The notes: generated by a model from the letters alone, not told the origin. Positions 27,449 to 37,255 are shown, counted from the stretch's first letter. The stretch: DNA of 64,000 nt from Sporosarcina sp. FSL K6-3457 (GCF_038007285.1 NZ_JBBOWX010000001.1:2993501-3057500); one strand, 5' to 3'. A program made the numbers and translations.

Positions 27449-28642
27449 TCACGCCTCTCTAGTTAATAAACTCAAGAAACTTTGACCAAACTCCGGCAAC
27501 TTCACTTCAAAATTATCCGCAATCGTTGCACCAACATCCGAAAATGTCTCCCTTTGCGGTAAAGCTCCTCCACGCTTGAAAGTAGGCGAATAAACAAGTA
27601 ACGGCACATATTCACGTGTATGATCTGTACCAGGATATGTCGGGTCATTGCCATGATCCGCTGTAATGATCAGTAAATCATCTTCATCCAAAGCTGCAAT
27701 AATTTCTGGTAACCTTGCATCGAATTCCTGCAACGCATTGCCGTAGCCAATCGGATCTCTACGATGACCGAATAACGCATCAAAATCGACAAGATTCGTA
27801 AAGCTAAGTCCCTTGAAATCTTTTTGCATAACATTTAGCAATTTGTCGACTCCGTCCATATTACTCACTGTACGAACCGACTCCGTAATACCTTCGCCAT
27901 TAAATATGTCCGCAATCTTCCCTACTGCAATCACTTCATACTGCGCATCTACCAGCTCATTCATCACAGTGCGACCAAATGGCTTCAATGCATAGTCATG
28001 GCGATTCGTTGTACGCGTGAAATTACCTGGCTCGCCAATAAACGGACGTGCAATGACACGACCAACTAAATACTTGGGATCCAATGTTAGTTCACGTGCA
28101 ATTTCACAAATGCGGTATTGTTCCTCAATCGGAATAATGCCTTCATGTGCCGCGATTTGCAAAACCGGATCTGCCGATGTATAAACAATTAACGCACCCG
28201 TTTCCATATGCTCTGGACCGTATTCGTCGAGAACCGCCGTACCGCTCGCCGGTTGATTGCAAATTACTTTACGTCCTGTTCGCTGCTCCAATGCATCAAC
28301 CAATTCTTGCGGAAAACCATTTGGATAGACTTTGAATGGCTTATCAATGTTCAACCCCATAATTTCCCAATGACCTGTCATCGTATCTTTACCGACAGAT
28401 GCCTCTTCCATTTTACCGTAAAATGCTTGGGGCTCATCTGCTACTGTAACCCCTTTCACTTCACCGATATTCGCAAGGCCCATTTTGCCCATATTCGGCA
28501 ATTGCAAACCTTCCATCGCTTCTCCAATATGTCCTAATGTATTAGCACCTACATCGCCAAATAAATGGGCATCTGGCGACTCTCCGATTCCAACAGAATC
28601 GAGAACGATTACGTGGACGCGTTTAAATTGTTGTTTTCCCAT
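27449..28642 (-). CDS. drm: Phosphopentomutase
   Basis: A 397-residue alkaline-phosphatase-superfamily mutase that interconverts (deoxy)ribose 1- and 5-phosphate. Metal and phosphate sites are visible as [13 protein letters not shown] (near residue 12), KDTMTGHWE (near 88, containing the phosphorylated Thr) and [10 protein letters not shown] with DHTREYVP towards the end. The ATG at 28642 has GGAGG eight bases upstream. It lies between xerD and pdp, the classic Bacilli order. Confidence 0.93.
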   Translation of the reverse strand: MGKQQFKRVHVIVLDSVGIGESPDAHLFGDVGANTLGHIGEAMEGLQLPNMGKMGLANIGEVKGVTVADEPQAFYGKMEEASVGKDTMTGHWEIMGLNIDKPFKVYPNGFPQELVDALEQRTGRKVICNQPASGTAVLDEYGPEHMETGALIVYTSADPVLQIAAHEGIIPIEEQYRICEIARELTLDPKYLVGRVIARPFIGEPGNFTRTTNRHDYALKPFGRTVMNELVDAQYEVIAVGKIADIFNGEGITESVRTVSNMDGVDKLLNVMQKDFKGLSFTNLVDFDALFGHRRDPIGYGNALQEFDARLPEIIAALDEDDLLIITADHGNDPTYPGTDHTREYVPLLVYSPTFKRGGALPQRETFSDVGATIADNFEVKLPEFGQSFLSLLTREA

Positions 28643-28671
28643 AATTGTTTCCTCCAATTAAATAGTCTGTT

Positions 28672-29571
28672 TTAAGCTCTTGGGTGAAATTTCACATACA
28701 CTTCTTTTAACCTTGAACGGCTCACATGTGTATATATTTGTGTCGTTGAAATATCCGCATGTCCAAGCATTTCCTGTACAGCACGCAGATCTGCCCCATT
28801 TTCGATGAGGTGTGTAGCAAAGGAATGACGCAAAATATGCGGTGTCAGCTCTTTTTGTATCCCCGCTTGCAACGCATGTCCCTTCAATAGCTTCCAGCAG
28901 CCTTGCCTCGTCAACCTAGTCCCGCGCATATTGACAAACAGCGCTTCCGCATTTCTCTGCTTGGCAATAAACCGAGGACGCGCGACATCAATGTATGTTT
29001 GACAAGCTTCAATCGCTTTGCCACCTAGGGGAATAATCCGTTCCTTACCACCTTTGCCGAAAACGCGAACAAACCCCATGGACAAATGGATGTCGTCCAT
29101 ATCCAACCCAATCAGCTCACTCACCCGCATACCCGTCCCATACAATATTTCCAACAATGCATGATCCCTCATACCTTGGGGCTTAGAACGATCCGGAACA
29201 GCAATCAGCCGATCCACTTCATCCATTGACAACACACGCGGCAATTTTTGCTCGAGTTTTGGCAATTCCAAATGGACGGTCGGATCTTGGGTGGTCACTT
29301 TTTCTCGTAAAAGAAACTGGTGAAAAGAACGAATGGACGAGATATGCCTCGATACAGTTCTTGATGACTTGCCACTCTCTTTCAATCGATGCAAATGCTC
29401 TAGAATAGCAGCTCTATCAACATCATCTATCGTCTTAAAGCTCGCTCGTTCCAAATGATCCATATATTCATCAAGGTCACGCCGATAAGAAGTAATTGTA
29501 TTTCCTGCCAGCTGACGCTCTACTTTTAAAAAATGCATATAATCCTCAAGTGCAAAACGGCTATCTTTCAT
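28672..29571 (-). CDS. xerD: Tyrosine recombinase XerD
   Basis: A 299-residue recombinase with an N-terminal SAM-like core-binding domain (about 1-100). The catalytic residues appear in order: Arg in GTGMRVSEL, Lys in GKGGKERIIPL, HILRHSFATH, GHADISTTQIYTH with the nucleophilic Tyr. With XerC it resolves chromosome dimers at dif. The start at MKDSRF gives the normal length; longer in-frame starts would run into fur. It is placed by order as B. subtilis ripX/xerD, upstream of drm. Confidence 0.92.
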   Translation of the reverse strand: MKDSRFALEDYMHFLKVERQLAGNTITSYRRDLDEYMDHLERASFKTIDDVDRAAILEHLHRLKESGKSSRTVSRHISSIRSFHQFLLREKVTTQDPTVHLELPKLEQKLPRVLSMDEVDRLIAVPDRSKPQGMRDHALLEILYGTGMRVSELIGLDMDDIHLSMGFVRVFGKGGKERIIPLGGKAIEACQTYIDVARPRFIAKQRNAEALFVNMRGTRLTRQGCWKLLKGHALQAGIQKELTPHILRHSFATHLIENGADLRAVQEMLGHADISTTQIYTHVSRSRLKEVYVKFHPRA

Positions 29572-29632
29572 TGTTGAACCAAACCCCTTCATATCCAACG
29601 ACAAAAGGGATAGCAGCACGCCATCCCCTTGT

Positions 29633-30097
29633 TCAAACTTCACTTTCGTCTGTATCTGTGTCAGATGTACATCTTTTACAAATACCATGAAACGTTAGCC
29701 AATGATCCTTAATGGCGAATTGAAAACGGCTTTCAACGATTTTCTCGACATCACCGAGAAGATCCTCCTGAATTTCATCCACTGCTCCACATTCGATACA
29801 AATGAGATGGTGATGAAAATGGGCAGCACCTTCCTGCCGCAAGTCATATCTCGATACTCCATCACCAAAATTGATTTTATCGACTACTTTTAGGTCAGTT
29901 AGCAACTCAAGCGTTCTATAGACGGTTGCTAGCCCAATTTCCGGCGCTTTCTCTTTAACTAGCAAGAATACGTCTTCGGCACTTAGATGATCTTCCTCAT
30001 GCTCAAGGAGGACCAAAACCGTCGCTTCACGCTGAGGCGTTAACTTATAACTTGCCCCATGTAATTGTTTCTTTATCCGATCGATTCGGCTTTCCAT
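29633..30097 (-). CDS. fur: Ferric uptake regulator Fur
   Basis: A 154-residue metalloregulator. The N-terminal winged helix includes TPQREATVLVLL and GLATVYRTLELL; the metal-binding part has HFHHHLICIECGAV and a C-terminal HGICKRC providing the structural zinc cysteines. It represses iron uptake genes with Fe(II). GAGGGGGGCG precedes the ATG. It lies between spoIIM and xerD as in B. subtilis. Confidence 0.93.
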   Translation of the reverse strand: MESRIDRIKKQLHGASYKLTPQREATVLVLLEHEEDHLSAEDVFLLVKEKAPEIGLATVYRTLELLTDLKVVDKINFGDGVSRYDLRQEGAAHFHHHLICIECGAVDEIQEDLLGDVEKIVESRFQFAIKDHWLTFHGICKRCTSDTDTDESEV

Positions 30098-30194
30098 ACG
30101 ACGCCCCCCTCAAACTGCCTCCATTATACCAAATGGGCTTTCCTAATGACAACAGAAAGGAAACAGACAGAGTAGGAAGAATGCTTATTTTCTA

Positions 30195-30707
30195 CTAGAG
30201 AATGAATCGAAAGACGATAATTTCAATAGCAAGTATGGCCACCGACATGCCTATGATTGTTGGCAACGCACGCGTATTGCGCCTTTTCCCTAGTGTCGTA
30301 TTCATAAAGTAAGGGGGGCTTAAAACAGCGCAGTACATCAGAAATAAAAAACAACTAGTAAACTGAAATGGAAACCACCAAATCGAATACGCCATCATTT
30401 TCGCACCCGAACCAAGTAAATATGAAGAAGACAGGCCAAAAAAGACACATTTTATCGCACCAAAAAATAGGACAAGAAAACGTGTTTTACTGAACGACGC
30501 CAGCGCAAACGCAACGATGAAAAACAAAGCCGCTGTACCCACTGGTCGAATATAGCCCGCTTCATGTCCTTGCACGACACGGGCATCATAGAACGTAATC
30601 ACCTTCTCTATCGCATTTGCAGGCATCTCACGAAACAACAATGCCCCTCCAATATAACCAACCGCAAGAATGATAAATAAGTGGATGAACGATAAGGAAC
30701 GGACCAT
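30195..30707 (-). CDS. spoIIM: Stage II sporulation protein M
   Basis: A 170-residue polytopic membrane protein with about five helices, part of the DMP (SpoIID-M-P) engulfment machine. It is somewhat shorter at the N-terminus than the roughly 214-residue B. subtilis protein. The ATG at 30707 is favoured by GGAGGTG six bases upstream. The assignment rests on the hydrophobic pattern, on GYIGGALLF near the start, and on the conserved position between nudF and fur. Confidence 0.8.
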   Translation of the reverse strand: MVRSLSFIHLFIILAVGYIGGALLFREMPANAIEKVITFYDARVVQGHEAGYIRPVGTAALFFIVAFALASFSKTRFLVLFFGAIKCVFFGLSSSYLLGSGAKMMAYSIWWFPFQFTSCFLFLMYCAVLSPPYFMNTTLGKRRNTRALPTIIGMSVAILAIEIIVFRFIL

Positions 30708-30902
30708 AGGCTGCACCTCCGCATAGTTTGTCCCGCTTTCACGGACAGTCCCTACCTCAGTAGGGTTCTGCCCCTAAAAGCCCGATTGGTTCAACATATG
30801 CTTGTCCGTTCAACTTAATTCAGCAGAAGTCTTCCAATTTTATAAATAGTAGGATAACATGAACTTTCTTCTGTCAATAAAGATTCAATCCCCAGCCGAA
30901 TT

Positions 30903-31001
30903 AAGTTGAAGCCTCCGGCGGATGTCACAGATTTTTCAAGAGAACTTTTCGAGCTGGCTCGAAAAAAATCTGGACACAATTACACTAAGTCGTAATTGAT
31001 A
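30903..31001 (+). repeat. Dispersed repeat family 1, full copy
   Basis: On the plus strand: GCCTCCGGCGGATGTCACAG, a TTTTTCAAGAGAA stretch, CTTTTCGAGCTGGCTCGAAA, then AATCTGGACACAATTACACT and AAGTCGTAATTG. It matches the reverse complement of 14706-14802 throughout. It stands at the 3' end of nudF and may serve as its terminator. Confidence 0.75.
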
Positions 31002-31007
31002 TTTAGG

Positions 31008-31562
31008 TCACTTTGCTAGAAGATTTTTTACATAGAGTACAGCAAAGGCTGTTTTGGCATCAAATATTTTTCCCGTCACTACCATTTCCTCTGCTTCCTC
31101 AATCGTCACCTCCAGCAAGCCGATGAATTCATCCTCATCTCCTGCTGCTGGATTATCGATTGTATAAAGCCCCTGCGCCAAATATACATGAATCACCTCA
31201 TCCGCAAAGCCCGGCGACGTCGCAAACGACTGAATATAGCTAAATTCCTTCGCACCATATCCCGTCTCCTCTTCCAGCTCACGAACGGCCGTTATTTCTG
31301 GCGCCTCTCCCGGATCAATTTTCCCTGCTGGTATTTCAATAAGCGAGCGCTCCAATGCTTTGCGATATTGCTCAACAAGTACTAATTTTCCTTCTGCTGT
31401 AATTGGAATAACCGCAACTGCCCCCGGATGTTTGATCAATTCTCGTTTTGCTCGATTGCCATCTGGCAGCTCTACCTCCTCCACACGCAGTGTAATAACT
31501 TTCCCTTCATACAATGTTTCACCTGATAGCGTTTTCTCTTCGTATTTATCCAAAATATCCAA
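31008..31562 (-). CDS. nudF: ADP-ribose pyrophosphatase
   Basis: A 184-residue Nudix hydrolase. The Nudix box is GKIDPGEAPEITAVRELEEETGYG near residue 85-107, preceded by LVEQYRKALERSLIEIPAG, typical of ADP-sugar pyrophosphatases. It splits ADP-ribose into AMP and ribose 5-phosphate. It begins at a TTG with AGGAGAAGGGA upstream. The order nudF-spoIIM-fur is that of Bacilli. Confidence 0.9.
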   Translation of the reverse strand: MDILDKYEEKTLSGETLYEGKVITLRVEEVELPDGNRAKRELIKHPGAVAVIPITAEGKLVLVEQYRKALERSLIEIPAGKIDPGEAPEITAVRELEEETGYGAKEFSYIQSFATSPGFADEVIHVYLAQGLYTIDNPAAGDEDEFIGLLEVTIEEAEEMVVTGKIFDAKTAFAVLYVKNLLAK

Positions 31563-31625
31563 TCCCTTCTCCTAGAATTTCTAATGTTGTCATTGTATCA
31601 TGATGGAAACAGGGGGTGCTTAATT

Positions 31626-32528
31626 ATGAAAAAAAGAGAGTTAGGGAAAAGTGGGCTATACGTATCTGAGATTGGACTGGGGTGCATGTCACTACCAAAT
31701 GATTTAAGCGAAGCCAAAAACATCATCGATGCCGCAATCCATGCCAGTATCAATTATTTTGATACTGCGGACTTATACGATGGCGGTCACAATGAAGAAC
31801 TTGTAGGTCACGCACTAAAAGGTAGACGTGCTGACATAATCCTAGCCACAAAAGCTGGCAATAAAATGAACCCCGATGGCACAAGCTGGACATGGGACGC
31901 ATCCAAAGCACATATAATGGAAGCTATTAAAAAAAACTTGCAACGCCTTGGAACAGATTATATCGATTTGTATCAGCTACACGGTGGCGTAATGGAAGAC
32001 AATGTGGATGAAACCATCGATGCCTTTGATAGCTTGAAAAAAGATGGCCTCATTCGCCAATACGGCATCTCATCCATCCGCCCGACCGTCATTCAACGAT
32101 TCCTCGACAACAGTTCCGCCATTTCCGTCATGATGCAATATAGTTTACTCGATCGCCGACCAGAAGAATGGTTTCCCATGATTCAACAGGCTGGCGCGTC
32201 TGTTGTCGCAAGGGGTACAATCGCCAAAGGCTTGTTGACAGCAGAAGGCTTGGCAAGAGCCGAACAAGCAAATGGCTTCGTCGACTACGATGCTGCCGAA
32301 CTAACACGTACAGTCCAAGCACTAAGTGAACAATCTGCTGACCTACATGCCGCGGCCATCGCTCATGTTCTACATGATCAAACCGTGGCGTCTGCCCTCA
32401 TAGGTGCACGCACAACAAAGCAATTGCTTGATTCTGTAGTGGCTTATGACAACCTGGTGACCGATGAGGAAATTGCTCAGGTGCAACGTATTGTACAGTT
32501 ACACACGTACAGAGAGCACCGCCTATAA
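31626..32528 (+). CDS. Aldo/keto reductase
   Basis: A 300-residue (beta/alpha)8 NADPH oxidoreductase. The motifs are LGKSGLYVSEIGLGCMSLP at the start, the catalytic Asp and Tyr in NYFDTADLYDGGHNEELVG, Lys in ILATKAGNK, and DYIDLYQLHGG. The substrate is unknown; relatives of the YqkF type reduce aldehydes. The ATG at 31626 has a GGGGGTG site and gives the family N-terminus. It is divergent from nudF and ends at a strong terminator. Confidence 0.88.
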   Translation: MKKRELGKSGLYVSEIGLGCMSLPNDLSEAKNIIDAAIHASINYFDTADLYDGGHNEELVGHALKGRRADIILATKAGNKMNPDGTSWTWDASKAHIMEAIKKNLQRLGTDYIDLYQLHGGVMEDNVDETIDAFDSLKKDGLIRQYGISSIRPTVIQRFLDNSSAISVMMQYSLLDRRPEEWFPMIQQAGASVVARGTIAKGLLTAEGLARAEQANGFVDYDAAELTRTVQALSEQSADLHAAAIAHVLHDQTVASALIGARTTKQLLDSVVAYDNLVTDEEIAQVQRIVQLHTYREHRL

Positions 32529-32532
32529 TGAG

Positions 32533-32575
32533 CATACAAAAACGCACAGACATTATATCTGTGCGTTTTTGTATG
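32533..32575. terminator. Terminator after aldo/keto reductase gene
   Basis: An 18-base perfect stem (CATACAAAAACGCACAGA and complement) with a 7-base loop and a T-run lies five bases past the stop codon. It probably also ends the convergent minus-strand gene. Confidence 0.88.
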
Positions 32576-32592
32576 CGTATTTCATTCTGGCT

Positions 32593-32955
32593 TCAGTGTG
32601 GAATGTCATTACTCCGATGAAAATTATTATTCACTATCTTTTTTGCTACTAGCATCATGATGAAACTAACTAAATAAACAAGGCTAGTCAGACCAAAAAA
32701 AGCAAATATACCAGGCGTCGCCGCTAAATAAGCACTAATTGGTAATGACCAAAGAAACGCAATAAGCATTCCAGTACTGTTAGGGTAAATAGCCGCGATG
32801 ATTGCACAACAAGCTGGCAGCAATAGCATCGTAAATGTAATGATAGCTGTTCCAGCCGCAGCAGAGGAATAGGGATTAAAGAAAACCAACACCAACCAGA
32901 GGGAAATGCTTGATAATCCAGCCATTCCCCCTAAAAAACGCGAGAAGTTCTTCAT
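32593..32955 (-). CDS. Hypothetical four-helix membrane protein
   Basis: A 120-residue protein with four hydrophobic helices (about residues 8-26, 33-56, 63-80 and 86-107) and a charged C-terminus ending FHRSNDIPH. It resembles DUF4064-type small membrane proteins only in general layout. The ATG at 32955 has AGGTGA at usable spacing. It stands alone between the aldo/keto reductase and an RDD pseudogene. Confidence 0.6.
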   Translation of the reverse strand: MKNFSRFLGGMAGLSSISLWLVLVFFNPYSSAAAGTAIITFTMLLLPACCAIIAAIYPNSTGMLIAFLWSLPISAYLAATPGIFAFFGLTSLVYLVSFIMMLVAKKIVNNNFHRSNDIPH

Positions 32956-33210
32956 ATTAATCACCTGCTCTCTTTGCTATTTCCACACATATGCAACACA
33001 TTCTTTTCGATACGTAAATAGATAAGGGTTACTATTAAGAACTCTAATTATACTATATATTCCACTTAAAGGCGGTTTACAAGTACACATTCTCTCCAAG
33101 GAACATCTGTCATTTCTAAAGTAGCATAAATGTTATCTAACGTATTAACATTCTGTAAGTAGAAACGGATATAATTGCATAGCACACAGACACCTGACAC
33201 CACTTCCCTG

Positions 33211-33713
33211 TTATCTCTTAACAACAAAAGTGTTTGCCATATAATCATGTAAAGTCTGTTTTTTCTCATTAAATACCGCCAGTATATAGCCTACATACAT
33301 AAAGGATGATATCATCGTAGCAAAATGACGGCCTACAGCTCTACCAAAAGATATCCTATTTCCATCCTGGCCAACTACTTTTATCCCTAGCAGTAGTTTC
33401 CCCACCATTCCCTGCATCTTGGTACTCGTCAGAATCCCAAAGTATAAAATGCTAATGATGAAAAATATAATTGTAATAATTACCGCGTATCTAAAGTAAT
33501 TCGGAAGAAATTTGTCCAATAAGAAGTGGAAAAAAAATGATAGTTCTCATTTCCTTCTTCAAAACCTAAAATAGATATTCTTGTTATAGTCTTGTATAAA
33601 GGTGCATAGAACATAGCGAGCACCATAGGTAATCCTAATATAAAACCATCAATCGTGATAGCTACAAAACGCATCCAAAATCTTGCGTAATTTCTAGTTT
33701 CCAATTCATCCAC
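33211..33713 (-). pseudogene. RDD family membrane protein, frameshifted
   Basis: Two overlapping reading frames make up one RDD protein of about 165 residues. The first (from 33713, MDELETRNYARFWMRF, then an RDD-like helix with AITIDGFILGLPM) runs out of frame after NYHFF. The second continues in a different frame with DKFLPNYFRYAVIITI, the core MVGKLLLGIKVVGQDG, GRHFATMISS and HDYMANTFVV. One extra T in the run of eight T on the coding strand (33526-33535 region) would join them. It is a real frameshift, a slippage site, or a sequencing error. RDD proteins are poorly characterised membrane proteins. Confidence 0.75.
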
Positions 33714-33786
33714 ACTTTCCTGTGCTTATTTCTACAGTGGTATATCGAAATTCGTAAACCTGTATCATCCAACCTCAGGTAATAAG

Positions 33787-34930
33787 TTAACTGGATTTGT
33801 CAAACTTACTAAAAGACGGCTCACTTGACGATCTATCAGAATCTATATCCTTAGAATGATAAAGGGAAGTTCTTGCAAGATTATTATGCTGACGACATTT
33901 GTGCGCCCCATTTATTTCGAACGAATGGTGAAGGTAGAATTCTATGGGTAAGAAGTCAAATTGACCAACTTGATTGGCCAATACGAGGTTACTAAACTCG
34001 TCATAGCCATGGGTCACTTGTCCGGCGGTTAACCCGTTGAGCATACCTTTTAATCGATGATTGACGTCCCATTGGTAGACTCTTCTTCGTGTTTGACGGT
34101 TTTGACTGCTTATTCGATGGTTTGTCGGCCTACCGGTTACATCATACTGCCATTGACTGATGACATTCCCGGGTAAGATTCGCTCAATTTCCTGACCGAG
34201 TTCATTGTACTGCATCGCTGCTGTCCACTGTTCTTGATCTGCACGAGAAGCTGGGATTTGCGCTACATTACCCATCTCATTACGAGCGACATCAATTTGT
34301 GCACCTAGGCTACTCGTAACCTGTAAACGACTACCTAATTCATCATAACTACTCGCAATCCATTGGTCATTCTGCCACTCCTTGATTACTTGTCCAGAGG
34401 GGTCTCGCTCCAACTTTACAGTCATATGCTCATTGGCAGTCTCTAGTAGCGAACCATTTTTGTCGTAGCCAAACGTTTCCCAGGTGTCATCGTAGTAGTC
34501 GGCGCGAATGACATTCCCTAGTGCGTCATGCTGATACGCCGTCCAACGATCAGCCGGACGATGAATTTTCTGAACCAAACCTGCCTGACTTCGTTCGCAC
34601 GTCTTGGTCAGCCCATCAAAGCCGATTTCTTGGCTAATGTTCCCCTTCGGATCCCGTTCAAACGTATACGTTTCACCTTTTTCATTGATGACAGCGGTTA
34701 ACTGCTCTTCTGTATCAAAGGTGAATTGGACGCTCTTCCCGCCTTGATCTCGAGAGATCAAGCTGCCGAGAATCGTGTAGGCAAAGGCCACTTCTGTATG
34801 GTTATCTTTCGCAAAAACCACATCGTCATAGGCATCATATCGCAAGCGGACATCGTTACCATCTGAAAGATTTGCCCGTACAAGGTGGTTCAAGTTGCCA
34901 TAATTGTACTTTTCTGTGGCACCTAGCGGA
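33787..34930 (-). pseudogene. Rhs remnant without toxin tip (array module 7)
   Basis: From about 34930 the reading frame matches the conserved Rhs barrel (NPLGATEKYN..., RANLSDGNDVRLRYDAYDD, QWQYDVTGRPTNHR). It ends inside the core after YDEFSNLVLANQVGQFDFLP, then runs about 45 unrelated residues to a stop. The rest of the core, the DPIGL region and any toxin tip are gone, and no immunity gene follows. It has no start codon with a ribosome binding site. It is the most decayed and most distal member of the array. Confidence 0.8.
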
Positions 34931-34961
34931 TTAATCGCTAGAAGTTATGATTATAAAAGAA

Positions 34962-35045
34962 TTAAGGTCAATAAAATCCTTTCAAGGATTTATTGCCCTT
35001 TTTAAATCAAATTTCATATCATTTAAAACAGGTAAAGACGTGGTG
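34962..35045 (-). repeat. Cassette-boundary repeat, type A (with terminator palindrome)
   Basis: A palindrome AATAAAATCCTTTCAAGGATTTATT followed by TGCCCTTTTTAAATC and about 40 bases of conserved flank (TCATTTAAAACAGGTAAAGAC-type). The same block occurs at 39905-39997, and its palindrome at 47647-47688. It separates the SUKH immunity gene of module 6 from the Rhs break of module 7. Confidence 0.7.
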
Positions 35046-35132
35046 CACCTATAGATGGTCTATACAAATTCCCTTAATCATGATAATTCTAATAGCGATT
35101 CAACTTTCAGTATAAAGCCTACAGAAAAAACC

Positions 35133-35717
35133 TTAAAGTTTTAAATAACGAAAATCAAAATCAATACCTTCGCCATCCAACAAATTTGCTTTATACTCTA
35201 TCTCTCCCTCAGAACTATCAAAAGCAACTTCTACATACAATTTTTGGATATCGATTATCTCATTTAATAAATAGTCATTGAAATCTTTATATACTTTAGC
35301 CTTTTTAATTGGATCATGAGAAAACAAATATACCTCTCTCGTGTCCCTTTTAAAGCAAATTGGATCACCGCTAGGACTTTCAGAAAATACTATATATTCA
35401 TATGTTTCTTCCCGTTGAAAATTCAATGATACAAACTCCCAAATAGAATTAGTTAATACTTCCCATTCATCAATTTTCTTAAGATTGTACATAAAATCAG
35501 AACTTTCAATTCCACCGAAATTTAAGAAATAGTCTTTTGTTTGCGCAGGAATTATCCAATCTAGATATCGCTCTACCTTCTGAAAAAAGTTTTCATCTTC
35601 TAATGAAATCACTTCTACATCATGATCCTCGAGAAAGGATGACAAGTTTTCAATCCAATTGTCTTCCCCAATATGTCTAATTGGTAATATTGGTTCTCTA
35701 TTTATTTTTTCCGACAT
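35133..35717 (-). CDS. SUKH (SMI1/KNR4) family immunity protein of module 6
   Basis: A 194-residue acidic protein matching the SUKH superfamily pattern: an early Trp-containing helix, IIPAQTKDYFLNFGGIESSDF (the typical LP..Y..F...NGG turn), a central strand region YIVFSESPSGDPICF and FSHDPIKKAKVYKDFNDYLL. SUKH proteins neutralise nuclease toxins of polymorphic toxin systems. The ATG at 35717 has GGAGGCGG upstream and overlaps the end of the Rhs tip gene by 16 bases, so toxin tip and immunity are inherited together. Confidence 0.82.
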   Translation of the reverse strand: MSEKINREPILPIRHIGEDNWIENLSSFLEDHDVEVISLEDENFFQKVERYLDWIIPAQTKDYFLNFGGIESSDFMYNLKKIDEWEVLTNSIWEFVSLNFQREETYEYIVFSESPSGDPICFKRDTREVYLFSHDPIKKAKVYKDFNDYLLNEIIDIQKLYVEVAFDSSEGEIEYKANLLDGEGIDFDFRYLKL

Positions 35718-37111
35718 GATGTTCCGCCTCCCCATTCATTTCTTCCGCCTATATCGTCCGGATGATATATTTTATGATATTTCTGATCCACTAATTGCAA
35801 CCAGCCTTTCTGTCCATCAACTTGACTAGATGTCGCATGATGCCATGTTATTCCTTTTGGTGCAGTTCCTCTATAGGTACCCATCCTTGTAGAGGCAACA
35901 TGTTTACTAACACCAGGATATTGTGCCTCCATAGCTGCTTTAAAAGCTGGATCATTTTGAAAAGCTTTGTGTAGTGATTCATTTGCTTTCGAAAAATGAT
36001 AAGTATCAGTGTTTGTAAACTCGGAACTCTTCAAAAGATGACTATGAAAAACGTCATAAATCCCTAGCTCCCTAACACCTTCACCATTATACAACCCAAA
36101 TGTATCAACATGTTTATTTGGGTTACCAACATACCCATATAAAGTAGGATTACCACCCGCAAGTCCAATCGGGTCTATTTGCGTATAATTCCCTTGTTCT
36201 GGATCGTAGTAACGGAATCGGTTATAATACAATCCTATTTCTATATCCTCATACTGCCCTTGATAACGGAATGGAATAAAATCTTTCTCACCTGTAAATT
36301 CTTTCACTCGTCCATAAATATCAAGCTCAGCTGACCAGACCTTTTTCCCCTCTTCATCATAAGCTTCGACAGGTGTTCCAAGATAGTCACTAATAATACT
36401 GTAATTACCTTCACCCGTAATTTTAGCTGAAGGGACGAACCCATCATTAAACACCCAGGTGACTACATTATCCGGTATTTCTAATTTATTCTGTGGTTCA
36501 ACTGGATCGTTCTCTAAGAAATACTCATGTAGAATCGTATTTCCATCCCACACGAATCTTGTTGTTTTTTCATTAGAACTCTTCTCAATCCGTCTACCTA
36601 ATGAATCATACTTGAAAGTAACTTCCGTCTGATCTGGTTTGATGACCTTTGACATCATCCCATTGCCGGTATATTCGTACTGCCACGTGTCCCCATTCTT
36701 TTCGACTTTCTGAACGAGATTTCCTTCTTCATCATACGAGAATTTGGCATCTTTCGTTTCGAGTAATCTGCTGCCGGCACCATAGACACGATCGGTCTTT
36801 TCTTTCGTTTCATATAAATTCCCAACGTCATCGACATTGCGGTGTAAGAAATCAAATGGGTTGCCTTCGTTAGACCAGACGAGGTTACTAAATTCGTCGT
36901 AGCCGTATGTTGTTTGTCCAGCGGTTAACTCGTTGACCATGGATTTTAGGCGGTGATTGACGTCCCAATTGTACACGCGTCTTCTTGTATGACGGTTTTG
37001 ACTACTTATTCTATGGCTTGTTGGTCTGCCTGTGACATCATATTGCCATTGGCTGATGACATTCCCAGGTAAGATTCGCTCGATTTCCTGGCCGAGTTCG
37101 TTGTACAGCAT
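35702..37111 (-). CDS. Orphan Rhs core with WHH-type HNH nuclease tip (module 6)
   Basis: The frame picks up the Rhs barrel abruptly; similarity to the intact Rhs gene extends to about 37153, just upstream of the first ATG. The core ends GNYTQIDPIGLAGGNPTLYGYV and VDTFGL; the usual DPxGL proline is Thr. The tip (about 125 residues) contains GITWHHATSSQ, LVDQKYHKIYHPDD and GGRNEWGGG, the WHH branch of HNH/endonuclease VII-fold toxins. No ribosome binding site precedes the fragment, so it is probably silent until recombined. The SUKH immunity gene overlaps its end. Confidence 0.8.
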   Translation of the reverse strand: MLYNELGQEIERILPGNVISQWQYDVTGRPTSHRISSQNRHTRRRVYNWDVNHRLKSMVNELTAGQTTYGYDEFSNLVWSNEGNPFDFLHRNVDDVGNLYETKEKTDRVYGAGSRLLETKDAKFSYDEEGNLVQKVEKNGDTWQYEYTGNGMMSKVIKPDQTEVTFKYDSLGRRIEKSSNEKTTRFVWDGNTILHEYFLENDPVEPQNKLEIPDNVVTWVFNDGFVPSAKITGEGNYSIISDYLGTPVEAYDEEGKKVWSAELDIYGRVKEFTGEKDFIPFRYQGQYEDIEIGLYYNRFRYYDPEQGNYTQIDPIGLAGGNPTLYGYVGNPNKHVDTFGLYNGEGVRELGIYDVFHSHLLKSSEFTNTDTYHFSKANESLHKAFQNDPAFKAAMEAQYPGVSKHVASTRMGTYRGTAPKGITWHHATSSQVDGQKGWLQLVDQKYHKIYHPDDIGGRNEWGGGTSCRKK

Positions 37112-37168
37112 TGCGGCGGTCCATTGTGATTGATCTGATTGTGACGCTGTGATTTCCTTATCTATTAT

Positions 37169-37255
37169 GATTCACTTTCAATAGTATCGAAAAACGTGTT
37201 AGTTTAAACAATTTTGATTGTTTAAACTAACACGTTTGAATGAGTGACTGTCACC
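37169..37255 (-). repeat. Cassette-boundary repeat, type B (with palindrome)
   Basis: CACTTTCAATAGTATCGA, then a near-perfect palindrome CGTGTTAGTTTAAACAAT / ATTGTTTAAACTAACACG, then GAGTGACTGTCACCC. The same order of elements is found at 44888-44975. It lies immediately upstream of the Rhs break of module 6 and after the immunity gene of module 5. Confidence 0.7.

Noticed and set aside
33066..33269. 67-codon frame next to the RDD pseudogene
   Set aside because: It overlaps the end of the RDD reading frame in another frame, with no credible start.
33787..33930. Tail of module 7 as a toxin tip
   Set aside because: It comes before the conserved end of the core and shows no toxin motif or following immunity gene; it is read-through into unrelated sequence.
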